This document shows, piece by piece, positions 9,093-17,214 of a stretch of DNA of 64,000 nt (position 1 is its first letter; every line of letters begins with the position of its first letter). This DNA is from CAYNFP01 sp964396655 (GTDB lineage Bacteria > Bacillota_I > Bacilli_A > RF39 > UBA660), in NCBI GenBank assembly GCA_964396655.1, contig CAYNFP010000006.1, positions 1 through 64,000 on the forward strand. Reading direction: 5' to 3'. Under the pieces are notes generated by a model. That model was not told the origin of the DNA, ran no database searches, and saw only the letters and a list, made by a program, of their open reading frames with translations. A program made the translations under genes and the position numbers.

Positions 9093-9575
9093 CTATTTTT
9101 TTCTTATCATTTCTAAAGTTGAAGTCAATTTTAAATCACAATACTTTTCTATATCTTCATCAGTATATTTTAATAAATTAGATAAATTTAATAAATTACT
9201 TAATATTTCTAATAATAATTTTCCATCTGTATTCATTGTTATTTGTGAAGATAAATAATATAGTTTAATAAATTGTTTAATAATATCTGGTTCATTCGTT
9301 TCAGGCAAATTACTTATATCAATATTTTTTAAATCACATAAGCTTAATGTAACCATAAGGCAATCTGCATACTCTGTTAAAATTTTATCTGCTCCACTAG
9401 GCTTATCATCTTTCCAATATTTAAAACATTTAGTTTCATAAATAAGCTCACCTAATTCTACACAAAGTTCTAAAACTTGTTTATAAAATATCTCAGGATC
9501 ATTATAATCATATTTCTTTCTAAAATATGAATTAATTTCTTTTTCTTTATTATAAATATATTCTATATTTATCAT
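9093..9575 (-). CDS. Dimeric (all-alpha) dUTPase-like protein
   Basis: The 160-residue helical protein shows the metal-binding pattern of the dimeric dUTPase/MazG-type fold: a glutamate pair in LELCVELGELIYE and, about 25 residues later, ILTEYADCLM with the E-x-x-D pair, separated by KYWKDDKPS, which is typical of dUTPase_2 proteins. The enzyme would hydrolyse dUTP to dUMP and keep uracil out of DNA. Phage-encoded versions are common, which fits the accessory setting. Confidence 0.8.
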   Translation of the reverse strand: MINIEYIYNKEKEINSYFRKKYDYNDPEIFYKQVLELCVELGELIYETKCFKYWKDDKPSGADKILTEYADCLMVTLSLCDLKNIDISNLPETNEPDIIKQFIKLYYLSSQITMNTDGKLLLEILSNLLNLSNLLKYTDEDIEKYCDLKLTSTLEMIRKK

Positions 9576-9630
9576 GTTGTACCACCCTAATTTGATTATA
9601 TCATTATAAAAATAAAATAAGCAATAAAAA

Positions 9631-9651
9631 TAAATACTAACTTAGTATTTA
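9631..9651 (-). terminator. Intrinsic terminator of the CarD/alpha-CTD-like operon
   Basis: The stem AAATACTA/TAGTATTT overlaps the stop codon of the 74-residue gene and is followed on the minus strand by a T-rich run. Confidence 0.7.
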
Positions 9652-9866
9652 TTATATACTCGTCTATTTAAATCTATTCCTTTTAGTTGCATTTTTATAA
9701 CTATTTGATTGATTTGATTATCAGATAAATCCATTCTTTTTAAATCTTTTCTTTTTAAGTTCCATAACTCTTTTATACTATTAATATTATTACTATTTAA
9801 AATTGATAAAATCTCATCATCTATATTTAATTTATTAATATGATTTTCTAAAAAAGAAACTAACAT
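9642..9866 (-). CDS. Stand-alone RNA polymerase alpha-CTD-like HhH protein
   Basis: The 74-residue protein resembles the helix-hairpin-helix C-terminal domain of the RNA polymerase alpha subunit: LNIDDEILSILNSNNINSI, then ELWNLKRKDLKRM and the final helix region QINQIVIKMQLKGI correspond in order to the alpha-CTD core. That domain binds UP-element DNA and activators. A GAGGTGA ribosome site precedes the ATG. It lies 16 bases after a CarD-like gene, so both products may act on transcription initiation. A generic HhH DNA-binding protein is the alternative. Confidence 0.6.
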   Translation of the reverse strand: MLVSFLENHINKLNIDDEILSILNSNNINSIKELWNLKRKDLKRMDLSDNQINQIVIKMQLKGIDLNRRVYNKY

Positions 9867-9882
9867 AATACTTCACCTCAAC

Positions 9883-10374
9883 TTATTTATTTGTTTCATT
9901 TAATATTGATACAATATAGTTTTTAACATCCTCATAACTTTTACCTAAAACAACAGAAAATTCTTCACATATATATTTTTCTGCCAAACTATAATAATTA
10001 CTATTTTTTATGACTGTTATTTTCTTATTATCTGATTTTTCTTTATTCTTAAAATAATTTGTTTTCATAATTTTCATTAAATCTTCAAGTTTTCCAGAAT
10101 TTATCAATAATTTATAGTCTTTTTCAATTGAACGATTATCACTAATAATGATATCTACATTTTGAATATTTTCTAATAATTGATTTGCTTCTGTTTTGGT
10201 AATCAAACTTCTTAAATGCCCATGAAAATTAAGAGTAGGAATCTCTATTTTTAAAGATTCATTAGATATAGGAATTAAAATATAATAATCTGCATTATTT
10301 TCAATATTCTTTCTAATTTCAATTATCTTGCACACTTCTTTATTATAAACTACATATTCTCCTATTTTAAACAT
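9883..10374 (-). CDS. CarD/CdnL-like RNA polymerase-binding protein
   Basis: The 163-residue protein begins FKIGEYVVYNKEVCKIIEIR, followed by YYILIP and a short strand pattern, as in the N-terminal RNA-polymerase interaction domain of CarD/CdnL and TRCF. The C-terminal half is helical, like the DNA-binding half of CarD. Such proteins bind RNA polymerase beta and stabilise open complexes. An AGGAGG ribosome site precedes the ATG. The expected core CarD motif is only moderately conserved, so this may be a divergent accessory paralogue. Confidence 0.7.
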   Translation of the reverse strand: MFKIGEYVVYNKEVCKIIEIRKNIENNADYYILIPISNESLKIEIPTLNFHGHLRSLITKTEANQLLENIQNVDIIISDNRSIEKDYKLLINSGKLEDLMKIMKTNYFKNKEKSDNKKITVIKNSNYYSLAEKYICEEFSVVLGKSYEDVKNYIVSILNETNK

Positions 10375-10421
10375 AAAATTATCCTCCTATTTGCAATACA
10401 AAAGTTGGATTTTATTTAAAA

Positions 10422-10460
10422 AGTAGCTATCAACAGACTTACGCCAATTGAATAGCTACT
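10422..10460 (-). promoter_or_regulatory. Long-loop hairpin between genes
   Basis: A 9-bp perfect stem (AGTAGCTAT with ATAGCTACT) encloses a 21-base loop and is followed on the minus strand by five T. It could be the terminator of the gene at 10552-10956, or a leader structure of the CarD-like gene, which starts 48 bases further on. The rest of 10375-10551 shows nothing I can name. Confidence 0.5.
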
Positions 10461-10551
10461 CGTTATATATATATTATAACACTTATTAAGTTTATATGCT
10501 AATAAATTTTATATTTATTATTCAACAAATAATTTAATTGTAATAAAAAAA

Positions 10552-10956
10552 TCATTTTTTTCTTGATAATTTCATAGAATCGTATTTTTTACAAGCAACA
10601 TTATACACATCTAAAGCCGGATTAGAGCTTGCAATCACATCGGTATTATAAAAACTTTCATCAATTGTTGTACATTGATAAACCCCAGTGGTTTCCAAAA
10701 AACCATAAAATCCATACCAACAAATAATAGTTTCTTTTTCTCTAAATTGTTGCATCATTTTTCTTAATTCTTCTGCTTTTTCCTTAGATGATTCTAATAT
10801 TACAATATCATATTTTGCAAATTTTTCTGCATCTCCATAATGAAATGGTTCTCTATCATATATTGGACCTTTACTAATATAAGAAAACTTATCACCATTA
10901 GCTAGTATTGAATCTAATAATCCATAGCCTTCAACAACAAGTACTGACCTACTCAT
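10552..10956 (-). CDS. Hypothetical protein
   Basis: The product is a 134-residue soluble protein with an alternating strand-helix pattern (SVLVVEGYG, then DIVILESSKEKAEEL and ETIICWYGFYGF) that suggests a Rossmann-like or receiver-like fold. No catalytic motif is visible. I chose the ATG at 10956, which follows GGTGAT, rather than the longer frame from 10983. The stop is TGA. Confidence 0.55.
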   Translation of the reverse strand: MSRSVLVVEGYGLLDSILANGDKFSYISKGPIYDREPFHYGDAEKFAKYDIVILESSKEKAEELRKMMQQFREKETIICWYGFYGFLETTGVYQCTTIDESFYNTDVIASSNPALDVYNVACKKYDSMKLSRKK

Positions 10957-11084
10957 AAATATCACCATTAATAACCTTTTCAATTCATTATACTAATATA
11001 ATTATAACAAAATGTCAATTTTATTTTATAAAAAAGATTACATTTCTATAATTCTTACTTAATAATATTTTTTATTTCAAATTA

Positions 11085-11444
11085 TTATTTCTTAACATCA
11101 AGAGTTGCATATAATTTTAATTGAGATTTAAAAACTGAAATTATACCATTTTTTGTATCGTTTGGAGTAGAACTTACAATCGATAAAGATATATATGAAT
11201 AACTATTCTTATCAAGAGAATTAACATATACTGTCATATTATCAATATATTCTTTACCTTCAATTCTAAAGTCAAAAATATTAAAGAAATTAACATCTTC
11301 TAAATTACTATGTTTAAATATTTCATAAGTAATACCTGTAAATAAGTCTCCAGCAGAATTTGACCAGTATTCATCCACTTCAGAACAAAAAATATCTTTT
11401 TTTAATTCTTCTAATTGTATTACACACTCTTCAAAATTATATTT
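11085..11444 (-). pseudogene. Remnant of a VirD4/TraG-type coupling protein
   Basis: The frame is open from just after a TAG codon at about 11447 to a stop at 11085, but has no ATG with a ribosome site; the first candidate start is a GTG inside the conserved part. The encoded sequence carries a piece typical of type IV secretion coupling ATPases: DEYWSNSAGDLFTGI, a variable insert, then IVSSTPNDTKNGIISVF. Walker A and B regions are missing. I read it as a truncated fragment left by a conjugative or integrative element. Confidence 0.6.
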
Positions 11445-11473
11445 CTATAATTTTTAATTTTTTTAAATTCTTT

Positions 11474-12042
11474 TTATTTAAGTGATTTAACATCCCAAAT
11501 TAAATCATATATAGAAATGTAATCGCTAATAGGCTCTAAACCAACTTTTTCACGTCTTTTATCAACTTCACTTGGTTTTATTAAAGGCAGTATGTAATAA
11601 CTTTTAGTAATTTCGTCATATCCTATTTGAGAACCATATATTTGTTTTTTACCTTCTCTAATTCTTATTCTATCTATTAACAAAGCTAAATCACAACTTA
11701 ACGCATTTCCTTTTTCTACAGCAACTTTCATAATAGGATAATATTTTTTTTGAACTCTAAGTTCAGAATGTTGAATCACTAAAAACAAAGTCTTATTTCC
11801 TTTAAAACTAATAATATTGGGTCCGAGCCAACCATATTTACTTATTATTTCTTCAATCTTGATTAAATTTATAGCATCCTGATCAATAATTAATTTATCT
11901 AGGTCTCTTGCTTCTTTAGAATCACTCCCATATTTATTAATAACATCTTGTATTTCTAATCTGTATTTTTGATCATCTTGAAAAATAATTTCAAGATTTA
12001 AAGTAATAATTTTTTTTCTTCTTCTGATAAATTATTTTTCAT
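11474..12042 (-). pseudogene. DUF6624-like protein gene with a frameshift
   Basis: Translation from the ATG at 12042 (AAGGAGA ribosome site) gives MKNNLSEEEKKLLL and then a stop. One base out of phase the frame stays open to 11474 and reads through IISKYGWLGPN, LFLVIQHSE, CDLALLIDRIRIREGKKQ, YGSQIGYD and VDKRREKVGLEPI, the layout of DUF6624 proteins. The break coincides with a run of eight A (minus strand, 12010-12017); nine A would restore the frame. It may be a true mutation, slippage-rescued expression, or an assembly error. It lies 19 bases after an ankyrin-repeat gene. Confidence 0.65.
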
Positions 12043-12061
12043 AATCTCTCCTTAGTTTAAT

Positions 12062-13222
12062 TTATAAAGTTAAATTTAAAACATTATCAAATTTTATTAT
12101 TTTTACAACATCATTAAATGTATCAATTTCTGTATTTTCTAATTCATATTCTAATCTTTTTTTAATAATTAGATTTAATTCTTCACTTTTGGACCACTTA
12201 ATAATCGCTTTGATAATAGTGTACATTTGAAAATTATATATATGATCCCAACTTTCTTTAAACATATTACCGGTTTTTGGGTCACTAAATAATTTTTTTA
12301 ATTTTTTAATATTTTCTTCATTGTAAGGAAAAGTAAATTTATGATCATTAAAATTAATAAAGTTATATTCAATAAAATCTTTAAGACACACAAAATTTAA
12401 ATCTGCTCCTTTATCAATTAAAACCGGAAATAAATTTTGAGGGCCTTCATAATATATATGATCTAAAGCAGTTCGATTGTTATTATCTCTTATATTTAAA
12501 TTTATTTTTTTTAAATTTGCTAAATATAAAAATATTTCTCTATTGTTATGAGCATTTCTATTTTGAACAGAATGTATTAATGCGGTTTTTCCCTCATTAT
12601 CTTGAGCATTTAAATTTACATTTTTTTCTACCAATAATTTAATTATATCAAGCCTACCAAACTTAGAAGCATAAATTAATGGAGTATAACCACGATTATC
12701 TTTTAATTCTAAATTTATATCATTTCTTTCTATTAATAATTTAACAGCCTCAATATTATTTGAAAGAATAAAATACATAATAGCCGTTCTTCCTAAGTTT
12801 GCTTGAATATTTACATCTATTTTTTCATTTAAAATTAAATATTCTATAATTTTAAAATAATCACAAGATGACTTACCATTTTCCGCTATAGATATTAAAG
12901 GAGTGCGACCTTCATAATCTCTTAAATTTATATTAGCATTATTTTCTATTAAATATTTTACCATTTCAAAATTATTATTATATACTGCAGTAAATAGTAT
13001 GGAAATTCCTATATAATCGTCAATTTCGTCAATATTTGCACCATATTTTATTAAAATTTTTATAGCTTCTAGATTATCCTTTGAAGCAGCTAAATGTAAT
13101 GGTGTATTTCCAAATAAATCTTTAGCATTAATATTTATTTTTTCAGTTTCTTTTCTTAAATAAATTTCTAATTGATTATTATCAGAATTTTCAATTATTT
13201 CAAATAAATTTAACATACTCAT
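12062..13222 (-). CDS. Ankyrin-repeat protein
   Basis: The 386-residue protein has at least seven ankyrin repeats between about residues 30 and 270, recognisable as GNTPLHLAA, GISILFTAV, GRTPLISIA, GRTAIMYFI, GYTPLIYAS, GKTALIHSV and NRTALDHIY, followed by a helical C-terminal domain of about 100 residues. No signal peptide is visible, so a cytoplasmic binding role is likely. Ankyrin and DUF6624 proteins both occur in immunity-gene arrays of polymorphic toxin loci, which fits this neighbourhood, but no toxin is visible here. Confidence 0.9.
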   Translation of the reverse strand: MSMLNLFEIIENSDNNQLEIYLRKETEKININAKDLFGNTPLHLAASKDNLEAIKILIKYGANIDEIDDYIGISILFTAVYNNNFEMVKYLIENNANINLRDYEGRTPLISIAENGKSSCDYFKIIEYLILNEKIDVNIQANLGRTAIMYFILSNNIEAVKLLIERNDINLELKDNRGYTPLIYASKFGRLDIIKLLVEKNVNLNAQDNEGKTALIHSVQNRNAHNNREIFLYLANLKKINLNIRDNNNRTALDHIYYEGPQNLFPVLIDKGADLNFVCLKDFIEYNFINFNDHKFTFPYNEENIKKLKKLFSDPKTGNMFKESWDHIYNFQMYTIIKAIIKWSKSEELNLIIKKRLEYELENTEIDTFNDVVKIIKFDNVLNLTL

Positions 13223-13286
13223 AATTTCTCTTCATCTCTTCTTAATGGCTATATGTTATCATTTTTATATATAAAAGTAAACAAAA

Positions 13287-13304
13287 AACTACATCTCTGT
13301 AGTT
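13287..13304 (-). terminator. Terminator of tRNA-Ile2
   Basis: A 7-bp stem AACTACA/TGTAGTT with a TCTC loop lies after the CCA end of the tRNA and is followed on the minus strand by six T. Confidence 0.8.
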
Positions 13305-13317
13305 CTAATATTTTTGT

Positions 13318-13394
13318 TGGTGGACCTTGTAGGACTCGAACCTACGACCGCCCGGTTATGAGCCGGATGCTCTAACCAACTGAGCTAAAGGTCC
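13318..13394 (-). tRNA. tRNA-Ile2 (CAU, probably lysidine-modified)
   Basis: A 77-nt tRNA with acceptor GGACCTT, D-arm AGCTCAGTTGGTTAGAGC, anticodon loop CTCATAA and encoded CCA. The anticodon CAT would read methionine, but from memory the acceptor stem and T-arm match the Bacillus tRNA-Ile2 type, in which TilS converts the first base to lysidine to read AUA. Elongator tRNA-Met is the alternative. Confidence 0.85.
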
Positions 13395-13463
13395 ATCTGC
13401 CTTAATAATATAACATAATACTTTAAATAATTCAATTATTTTTTTGCAAAAAAAGAAGAAAGT

Positions 13464-13889
13464 TTATTTACTTCCTTCTAATCTGCTTATTAAGTCTATT
13501 TTAAACATCTCTTTTTGAGCATTGGCTTTTGAAATCATTATTCCTTTATATGCTGTTAATTCAGTTTTATGTCCATCCATTAATATATCTTTTGGTTCTA
13601 ATGAATTCAACATAACTGTATTTTCACCTCTATAAACTGTATAACCTAATTTAACTTCTCCATAAACTTTTACAAATAAATTATCTGTTGGAAGTTTTAA
13701 TTCATAAGTTTCAGTTTGCTCATGTTTGTTGATAGAAACTAATTCACCAACAAATTCTCCAGATCTTAATCTTGGATAAAAATCAAAGACTAATTTTTTA
13801 TAAGCCATCATGTTGTATTTTTTTAAACTTCTTTCTAATTTTTTGTAATAATTTTCATCAAGATAGTCAAGTAAAAATCTCCCTTTCAT
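13464..13889 (-). CDS. Hypothetical protein
   Basis: The product is 141 residues, with a basic N-terminal helical third (YYKKLERSLKKYN) and a beta-rich rest (ETYELKLPTDNLFVKVYGEV). No family is recognised. It has its own consensus promoter and a purine-rich GAGGGGG ribosome site about 11 bases before the ATG. It lies between thrS and tRNA-Ile2. Confidence 0.65.
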   Translation of the reverse strand: MKGRFLLDYLDENYYKKLERSLKKYNMMAYKKLVFDFYPRLRSGEFVGELVSINKHEQTETYELKLPTDNLFVKVYGEVKLGYTVYRGENTVMLNSLEPKDILMDGHKTELTAYKGIMISKANAQKEMFKIDLISRLEGSK

Positions 13890-13922
13890 CTTAACAAACC
13901 CCCTCTAAAATTAGTGATATTT

Positions 13923-13951
13923 ATTATACAACTTTTAGTAGTGATTGTCAA
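13923..13951 (-). promoter_or_regulatory. Consensus sigma-A promoter
   Basis: TTGACA (13946-13951), exactly 17 bases and TATAAT (13923-13928) on the minus strand: a perfect housekeeping promoter. Transcription should start near 13916, upstream of the 141-residue gene. Confidence 0.9.
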
Positions 13952-13968
13952 GTTTTAAAAGCCTCCTC

Positions 13969-15732
13969 TTAAAATATTGCTTTTTCTTCTATCTCTTTAT
14001 TCAACTTTTCTATAAATTCTTTGATACTAATATTTACTGTTTCTTCAGTTCCTCTTAGTCTATAACTAATAGTATTTGTATTTCTTTCTTTATCTCCAAT
14101 AATTAAAGTATAAGGAACTTTCTTAATAACGCTTTCTCTCATTTTATATCCAAGTTTTTCTTCTCTAGAGTCTACCTCTACTCTAATATTATGTTGTAAT
14201 AATTCATCTTTTATACAATTAGAGTATTCTAAATGCTGTTCATTATTAACTGGAATAATATTTACTTGTAATGGAGATAACCACAATGGGAATGCTCCAG
14301 AATATTGTTCTAGTAAAATAGAAATTAATCTTTCATAAGTACTTATTAATCCTCTATGTATCATTACTGGTCTTACTTTATTACCAGATGCATCTATATA
14401 AGTTAAATCAAATCTTTCAGGTAATAAAAAGTCTAATTGAATAGTTGCAAAAGTTATAACCTTTCCAGATAAAGTCTTTACTTGAATATCTATTTTAGGT
14501 CCATAAAATGCAGCCTCTCCTATTGCTTCTTTATATTCAATATTTAATTCTTTTAAAGTCTTTCTAACTGCATCTTCTGCTTTTTGCCATAATTCTTCAT
14601 CTTCATGATATTTTTCTTTATTATTGGGATCATGCAAAGCTAATTCAATATAATCTATTTTTATTCCTATATCTTTAATTGCTTTAGTAACTAAATTGTA
14701 TGCTTTTGATACTTCTGATTTAATTTGGTCTCCTCTAACAAATAAATGAGCATCTGTTAAATTCATCCCTCTAACTCTTTCAAGTCCAGTTAATCCCCCG
14801 GTTGCTTCCCATCTATGCATAATTACATTTTCAGATAATCTAATTGGTAAGTCTTTATAACTTCTTAATTCTGATTTATAAATCAAACAATGATGAGGAC
14901 AACTCATAGGTCTTAAAACCAATTCTTCTCCATCTTCTGTTTTCATAACTGGAAACATACTATCTTTATAATGATCCCAGTGTCCACTTGTTTCATATAA
15001 CCATCTTGTTCCAAGTATAGGAGTTGAAACAAATTCATAACCATCTTCTTTTTGAATTTCATATGAATAATCTTCTAATATTTTTTTAAGAATCATTCCA
15101 TTAGGCAACCAAAATACTAAACCTTGTCCGGCTTCCGGTATTATACTAAATATTTTTAGTTCTTTGCCTAATTTTCTGTGATCTCTTAATTTAATATCTT
15201 CTAACCATTTTAAATGTTCATTTAAATCTTCTTCTGTTTCAAAGCATATTCCATATATTCTTTGAAGCATTTTATTATTAGCGTCCCCTTTCCAATAGGC
15301 TCCACTAACTTTTAATAATTTAAAATATTTTAATTCTTTTGTTGAACTAACATGAGGTCCTCTACATAAATCTATAAAATCTTCTTGTTGATATGCTGTA
15401 ATAACAGTATCATTTTCATCCATTCTATTTATTAAGTCTATTTTATATTCATCATTTTTAAACATGTCTAAAGCTTCTTGTTTAGATATTTCAATTCTTT
15501 TTATTAATTTATTATCTTTAGAGATTTTTTTCATTTCTCTTTCAATAATTGGTAAATCATCTTCTGTAATAACTTTTTCTCCCAAATCAATATCATAATA
15601 GAATCCTTCTTCTATTACAGGTCCTACCCAAAATTTTGCTTCTGGATATAAATGTTTTATAGCATGTGCTAATAAATGAGCACAACTATGATTTAACATA
15701 TTTAATTTTTCATCATTTTTTATTTCTTTCAT
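13969..15732 (-). CDS. thrS: Threonyl-tRNA synthetase lacking the TGS domain
   Basis: The 587-residue class II enzyme charges tRNA-Thr. It opens at the N2 editing domain (HSCAHLLAHAIKHLYP, with the H-x3-H pair), then shows DFIDLCRGPHV, the catalytic core with RPMSCPHHC and MIHRGLI, and the C-terminal anticodon-binding domain. The usual N-terminal TGS domain of about 60 residues is absent; family members are normally about 640 residues. The ATG overlaps the stop of a 62-residue gene by 4 bases, so translation is coupled. A T-box riboswitch precedes both. Confidence 0.95.
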   Translation of the reverse strand: MKEIKNDEKLNMLNHSCAHLLAHAIKHLYPEAKFWVGPVIEEGFYYDIDLGEKVITEDDLPIIEREMKKISKDNKLIKRIEISKQEALDMFKNDEYKIDLINRMDENDTVITAYQQEDFIDLCRGPHVSSTKELKYFKLLKVSGAYWKGDANNKMLQRIYGICFETEEDLNEHLKWLEDIKLRDHRKLGKELKIFSIIPEAGQGLVFWLPNGMILKKILEDYSYEIQKEDGYEFVSTPILGTRWLYETSGHWDHYKDSMFPVMKTEDGEELVLRPMSCPHHCLIYKSELRSYKDLPIRLSENVIMHRWEATGGLTGLERVRGMNLTDAHLFVRGDQIKSEVSKAYNLVTKAIKDIGIKIDYIELALHDPNNKEKYHEDEELWQKAEDAVRKTLKELNIEYKEAIGEAAFYGPKIDIQVKTLSGKVITFATIQLDFLLPERFDLTYIDASGNKVRPVMIHRGLISTYERLISILLEQYSGAFPLWLSPLQVNIIPVNNEQHLEYSNCIKDELLQHNIRVEVDSREEKLGYKMRESVIKKVPYTLIIGDKERNTNTISYRLRGTEETVNISIKEFIEKLNKEIEEKAIF

Positions 15733-15917
15733 CTTACTTTTTCCTTTTCTTTTTTAAATTTTTCTCTTAAATTTTTCATTTCTTTGTTAACTTCAACTAT
15801 CTTTTTTTCAATAGCTTTTATTTTAATGTCATCCGTGACTCTATCTTTAGATTTTATTAACATAAGTTTTTCCATTCTAAGAGATCCAATTAAATCATCA
15901 AGATCATTCTGTTTCAT
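15729..15917 (-). CDS. Small coiled-coil protein coupled to thrS
   Basis: The 62-residue highly charged helical protein (LDDLIGSLRMEKLML, then KIKAIEKKIVEVNKEMK) should form a coiled coil. The ATG at 15917 has a GGAAGTG ribosome site; the longer frame to 15980 would run through the T-box terminator and is not credible. It sits between the T-box and thrS and overlaps thrS by 4 bases. It does not resemble the missing TGS domain, which is a small beta-grasp fold. Function unknown. Confidence 0.65.
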   Translation of the reverse strand: MKQNDLDDLIGSLRMEKLMLIKSKDRVTDDIKIKAIEKKIVEVNKEMKNLREKFKKEKEKVR

Positions 15918-15942
15918 AATATCACTTCCTTTTAAATAAACA

Positions 15943-16136
15943 AAAACACTCCAAAAGGAGTGTTTTAAACACGGTACCATCCTAAGATTTTCTCTTTAAT
16001 TAAGTATAACGGCTTAATTCCGTAGGTTATTAGCCTCTTTCCAAGGTAGTAATTATTAATCTTCATTATTAGTTTACACCATCCACTAACTCTCTACAAA
16101 TTATTATTAATAATGTTATCCTTTTCATCAATTTAT
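15943..16136 (-). promoter_or_regulatory. T-box riboswitch controlling thrS
   Basis: The leader holds the canonical T-box sequence AGGATGGTACCGTG (15970-15983, minus strand) directly before a 10-bp terminator AAAACACTCC/GGAGTGTTTT (15943-15966) and a T run. Upstream are the conserved stem I pieces AGAGAGTTAGTGG and TGGTGTAAAC. Adjacent ACT and ACC triplets at 16045-16050 are candidate threonine specifier codons. Uncharged tRNA-Thr should stabilise the antiterminator and switch on the coupled small ORF and thrS. Confidence 0.92.
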
Positions 16137-16142
16137 GAATAC

Positions 16143-16171
16143 ATTCTACCATATTATTATATGAATATCAA
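16143..16171 (-). promoter_or_regulatory. Promoter of the thrS T-box transcript
   Basis: TTGATA (16166-16171), 17 bases and TAGAAT (16143-16148) on the minus strand, placed so that transcription begins near 16136, at the start of stem I. Confidence 0.75.
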
Positions 16172-16181
16172 TTATTTTGAA

Positions 16182-16466
16182 TTATTTTATTTTTCTTTTC
16201 AATATCTGATTACTTTCTTTCCATTCTTTATATTTAAGAGGTAAACATACTCCACATGGACGATATCCAGCTTTTATTGCATCTTCCTCGGTAGCAAAGA
16301 ACACTCTATTCTTTACATAATAACCTTTTGCTATCCAATTTAATGCAGAGGGGCAATCTAGCCTACCATATATCTTTAATGCCCTATTGCCACCATATAA
16401 ACCTTTTGTTTCACTCAAATATTCTTCACCATTACCATTTATTAATTTATACAATTTTTTTTCCAT
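16182..16466 (-). CDS. Ada-type metal-binding domain protein
   Basis: The 94-residue protein resembles the N-terminal metal-binding domain of Ada: YGRLDCPSALNWI, then VFFATEEDAIKAGYRPCGVCLP, the last part being the strongest family signature. Ada domains bind zinc through four cysteines, one of which accepts methyl groups; only three are obvious here (DCPSA and PCGVC), so methyl transfer is doubtful. A TGGAG ribosome site precedes the ATG. It follows the gene at 16477-17112 by 10 bases and is probably co-transcribed with it. Confidence 0.75.
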   Translation of the reverse strand: MEKKLYKLINGNGEEYLSETKGLYGGNRALKIYGRLDCPSALNWIAKGYYVKNRVFFATEEDAIKAGYRPCGVCLPLKYKEWKESNQILKRKIK

Positions 16467-16476
16467 TATGACTCCA

Positions 16477-17112
16477 TTAATTTTTATTTAATAATTCTTC
16501 TTTTTCTTTTTTTAATCTTCTTATTGTTTCTAATTGACTCATCATAGCTCGAATATCATCCTCACTCATTGAGTCAAAATATTCTTTAAGTGGTTCTTTT
16601 TTAACCACTATACTTTCTTCTTGAGTTTCCTCTATATACGAAGATATTTTTTGTTCTTCCTCTTCCCAAAAATCCATATCAATTTCATCTTTATTAGGAT
16701 ATCTATCTTTTGTATACATGCTTGAACTAGATTTATAAGGAATCATTTTTTCATATTTACCATTTGATAAAGCTTTTTTTCTATCATCTCTAAATATACT
16801 ATCATCTAATAATCCAATAGGTTTTTCAGAACTATTTTCTATTTCTCCATCTTTTAGCTTTTCTTGAATTATCTTTTGTATATCAAAATTTTTATTTGTT
16901 AATTTTAATGCTTTATTTAAATAATAACCTGTTATCAAAAATTTTAATACTAATAACATTATATTAATAACAAATTCTGTATCATCTTTTTCTTTAATTT
17001 TATAACCATTTAATTCAATTTCACGCTTAATAATAGGATTACATTTTGCTATTATTATTAAACCCATAGTATTTGTATATAAAGTTGTCAATAAATATAA
17101 ATTAAATAACAT
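16477..17112 (-). CDS. Membrane-anchored protein, unknown
   Basis: The product is 211 residues from the ATG at 17112, which follows GTGGGAATT. Hydrophobic segments near residues 3-22 and 45-65 are followed by a long, charged, probably disordered cytoplasmic tail with a glutamate-rich middle and a coiled-coil end (MSQLETIRRLKKEKEELL). No family is recognised. It diverges from the sortase gene across about 100 bases. Confidence 0.6.
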   Translation of the reverse strand: MLFNLYLLTTLYTNTMGLIIIAKCNPIIKREIELNGYKIKEKDDTEFVINIMLLVLKFLITGYYLNKALKLTNKNFDIQKIIQEKLKDGEIENSSEKPIGLLDDSIFRDDRKKALSNGKYEKMIPYKSSSSMYTKDRYPNKDEIDMDFWEEEEQKISSYIEETQEESIVVKKEPLKEYFDSMSEDDIRAMMSQLETIRRLKKEKEELLNKN

Positions 17113-17179
17113 AATTCCCACTACTTTCTTAAAATTAATGTTTATTATTATAACAAAACTATTATTACAAGTCAAATTA

Positions 17180-17208
17180 TTGACAAAATAAAAATTTAAT
17201 TGTATTAT
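17180..17208 (+). promoter_or_regulatory. Sortase promoter (leaderless start predicted)
   Basis: TTGACA at 17180-17185, 17 bases, TATTAT at 17203-17208. The ATG begins at 17215, exactly where transcription should start. No ribosome site fits in between. The adhesin gene that faces this one has the same two hexamers with the same spacing. Confidence 0.85.
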
Positions 17209-17214
17209 CAACTC

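Noticed and set aside
11085..11378. A separate 97-residue gene
   Set aside because: The start would be a GTG inside a coupling-protein motif without a ribosome site, and the frame shows coding similarity upstream of it; a truncated remnant fits better.
15918..15980. N-terminal extension of the small ORF before thrS
   Set aside because: It would be translated from the T-box terminator stem; a clear ribosome site precedes the internal ATG at 15917.
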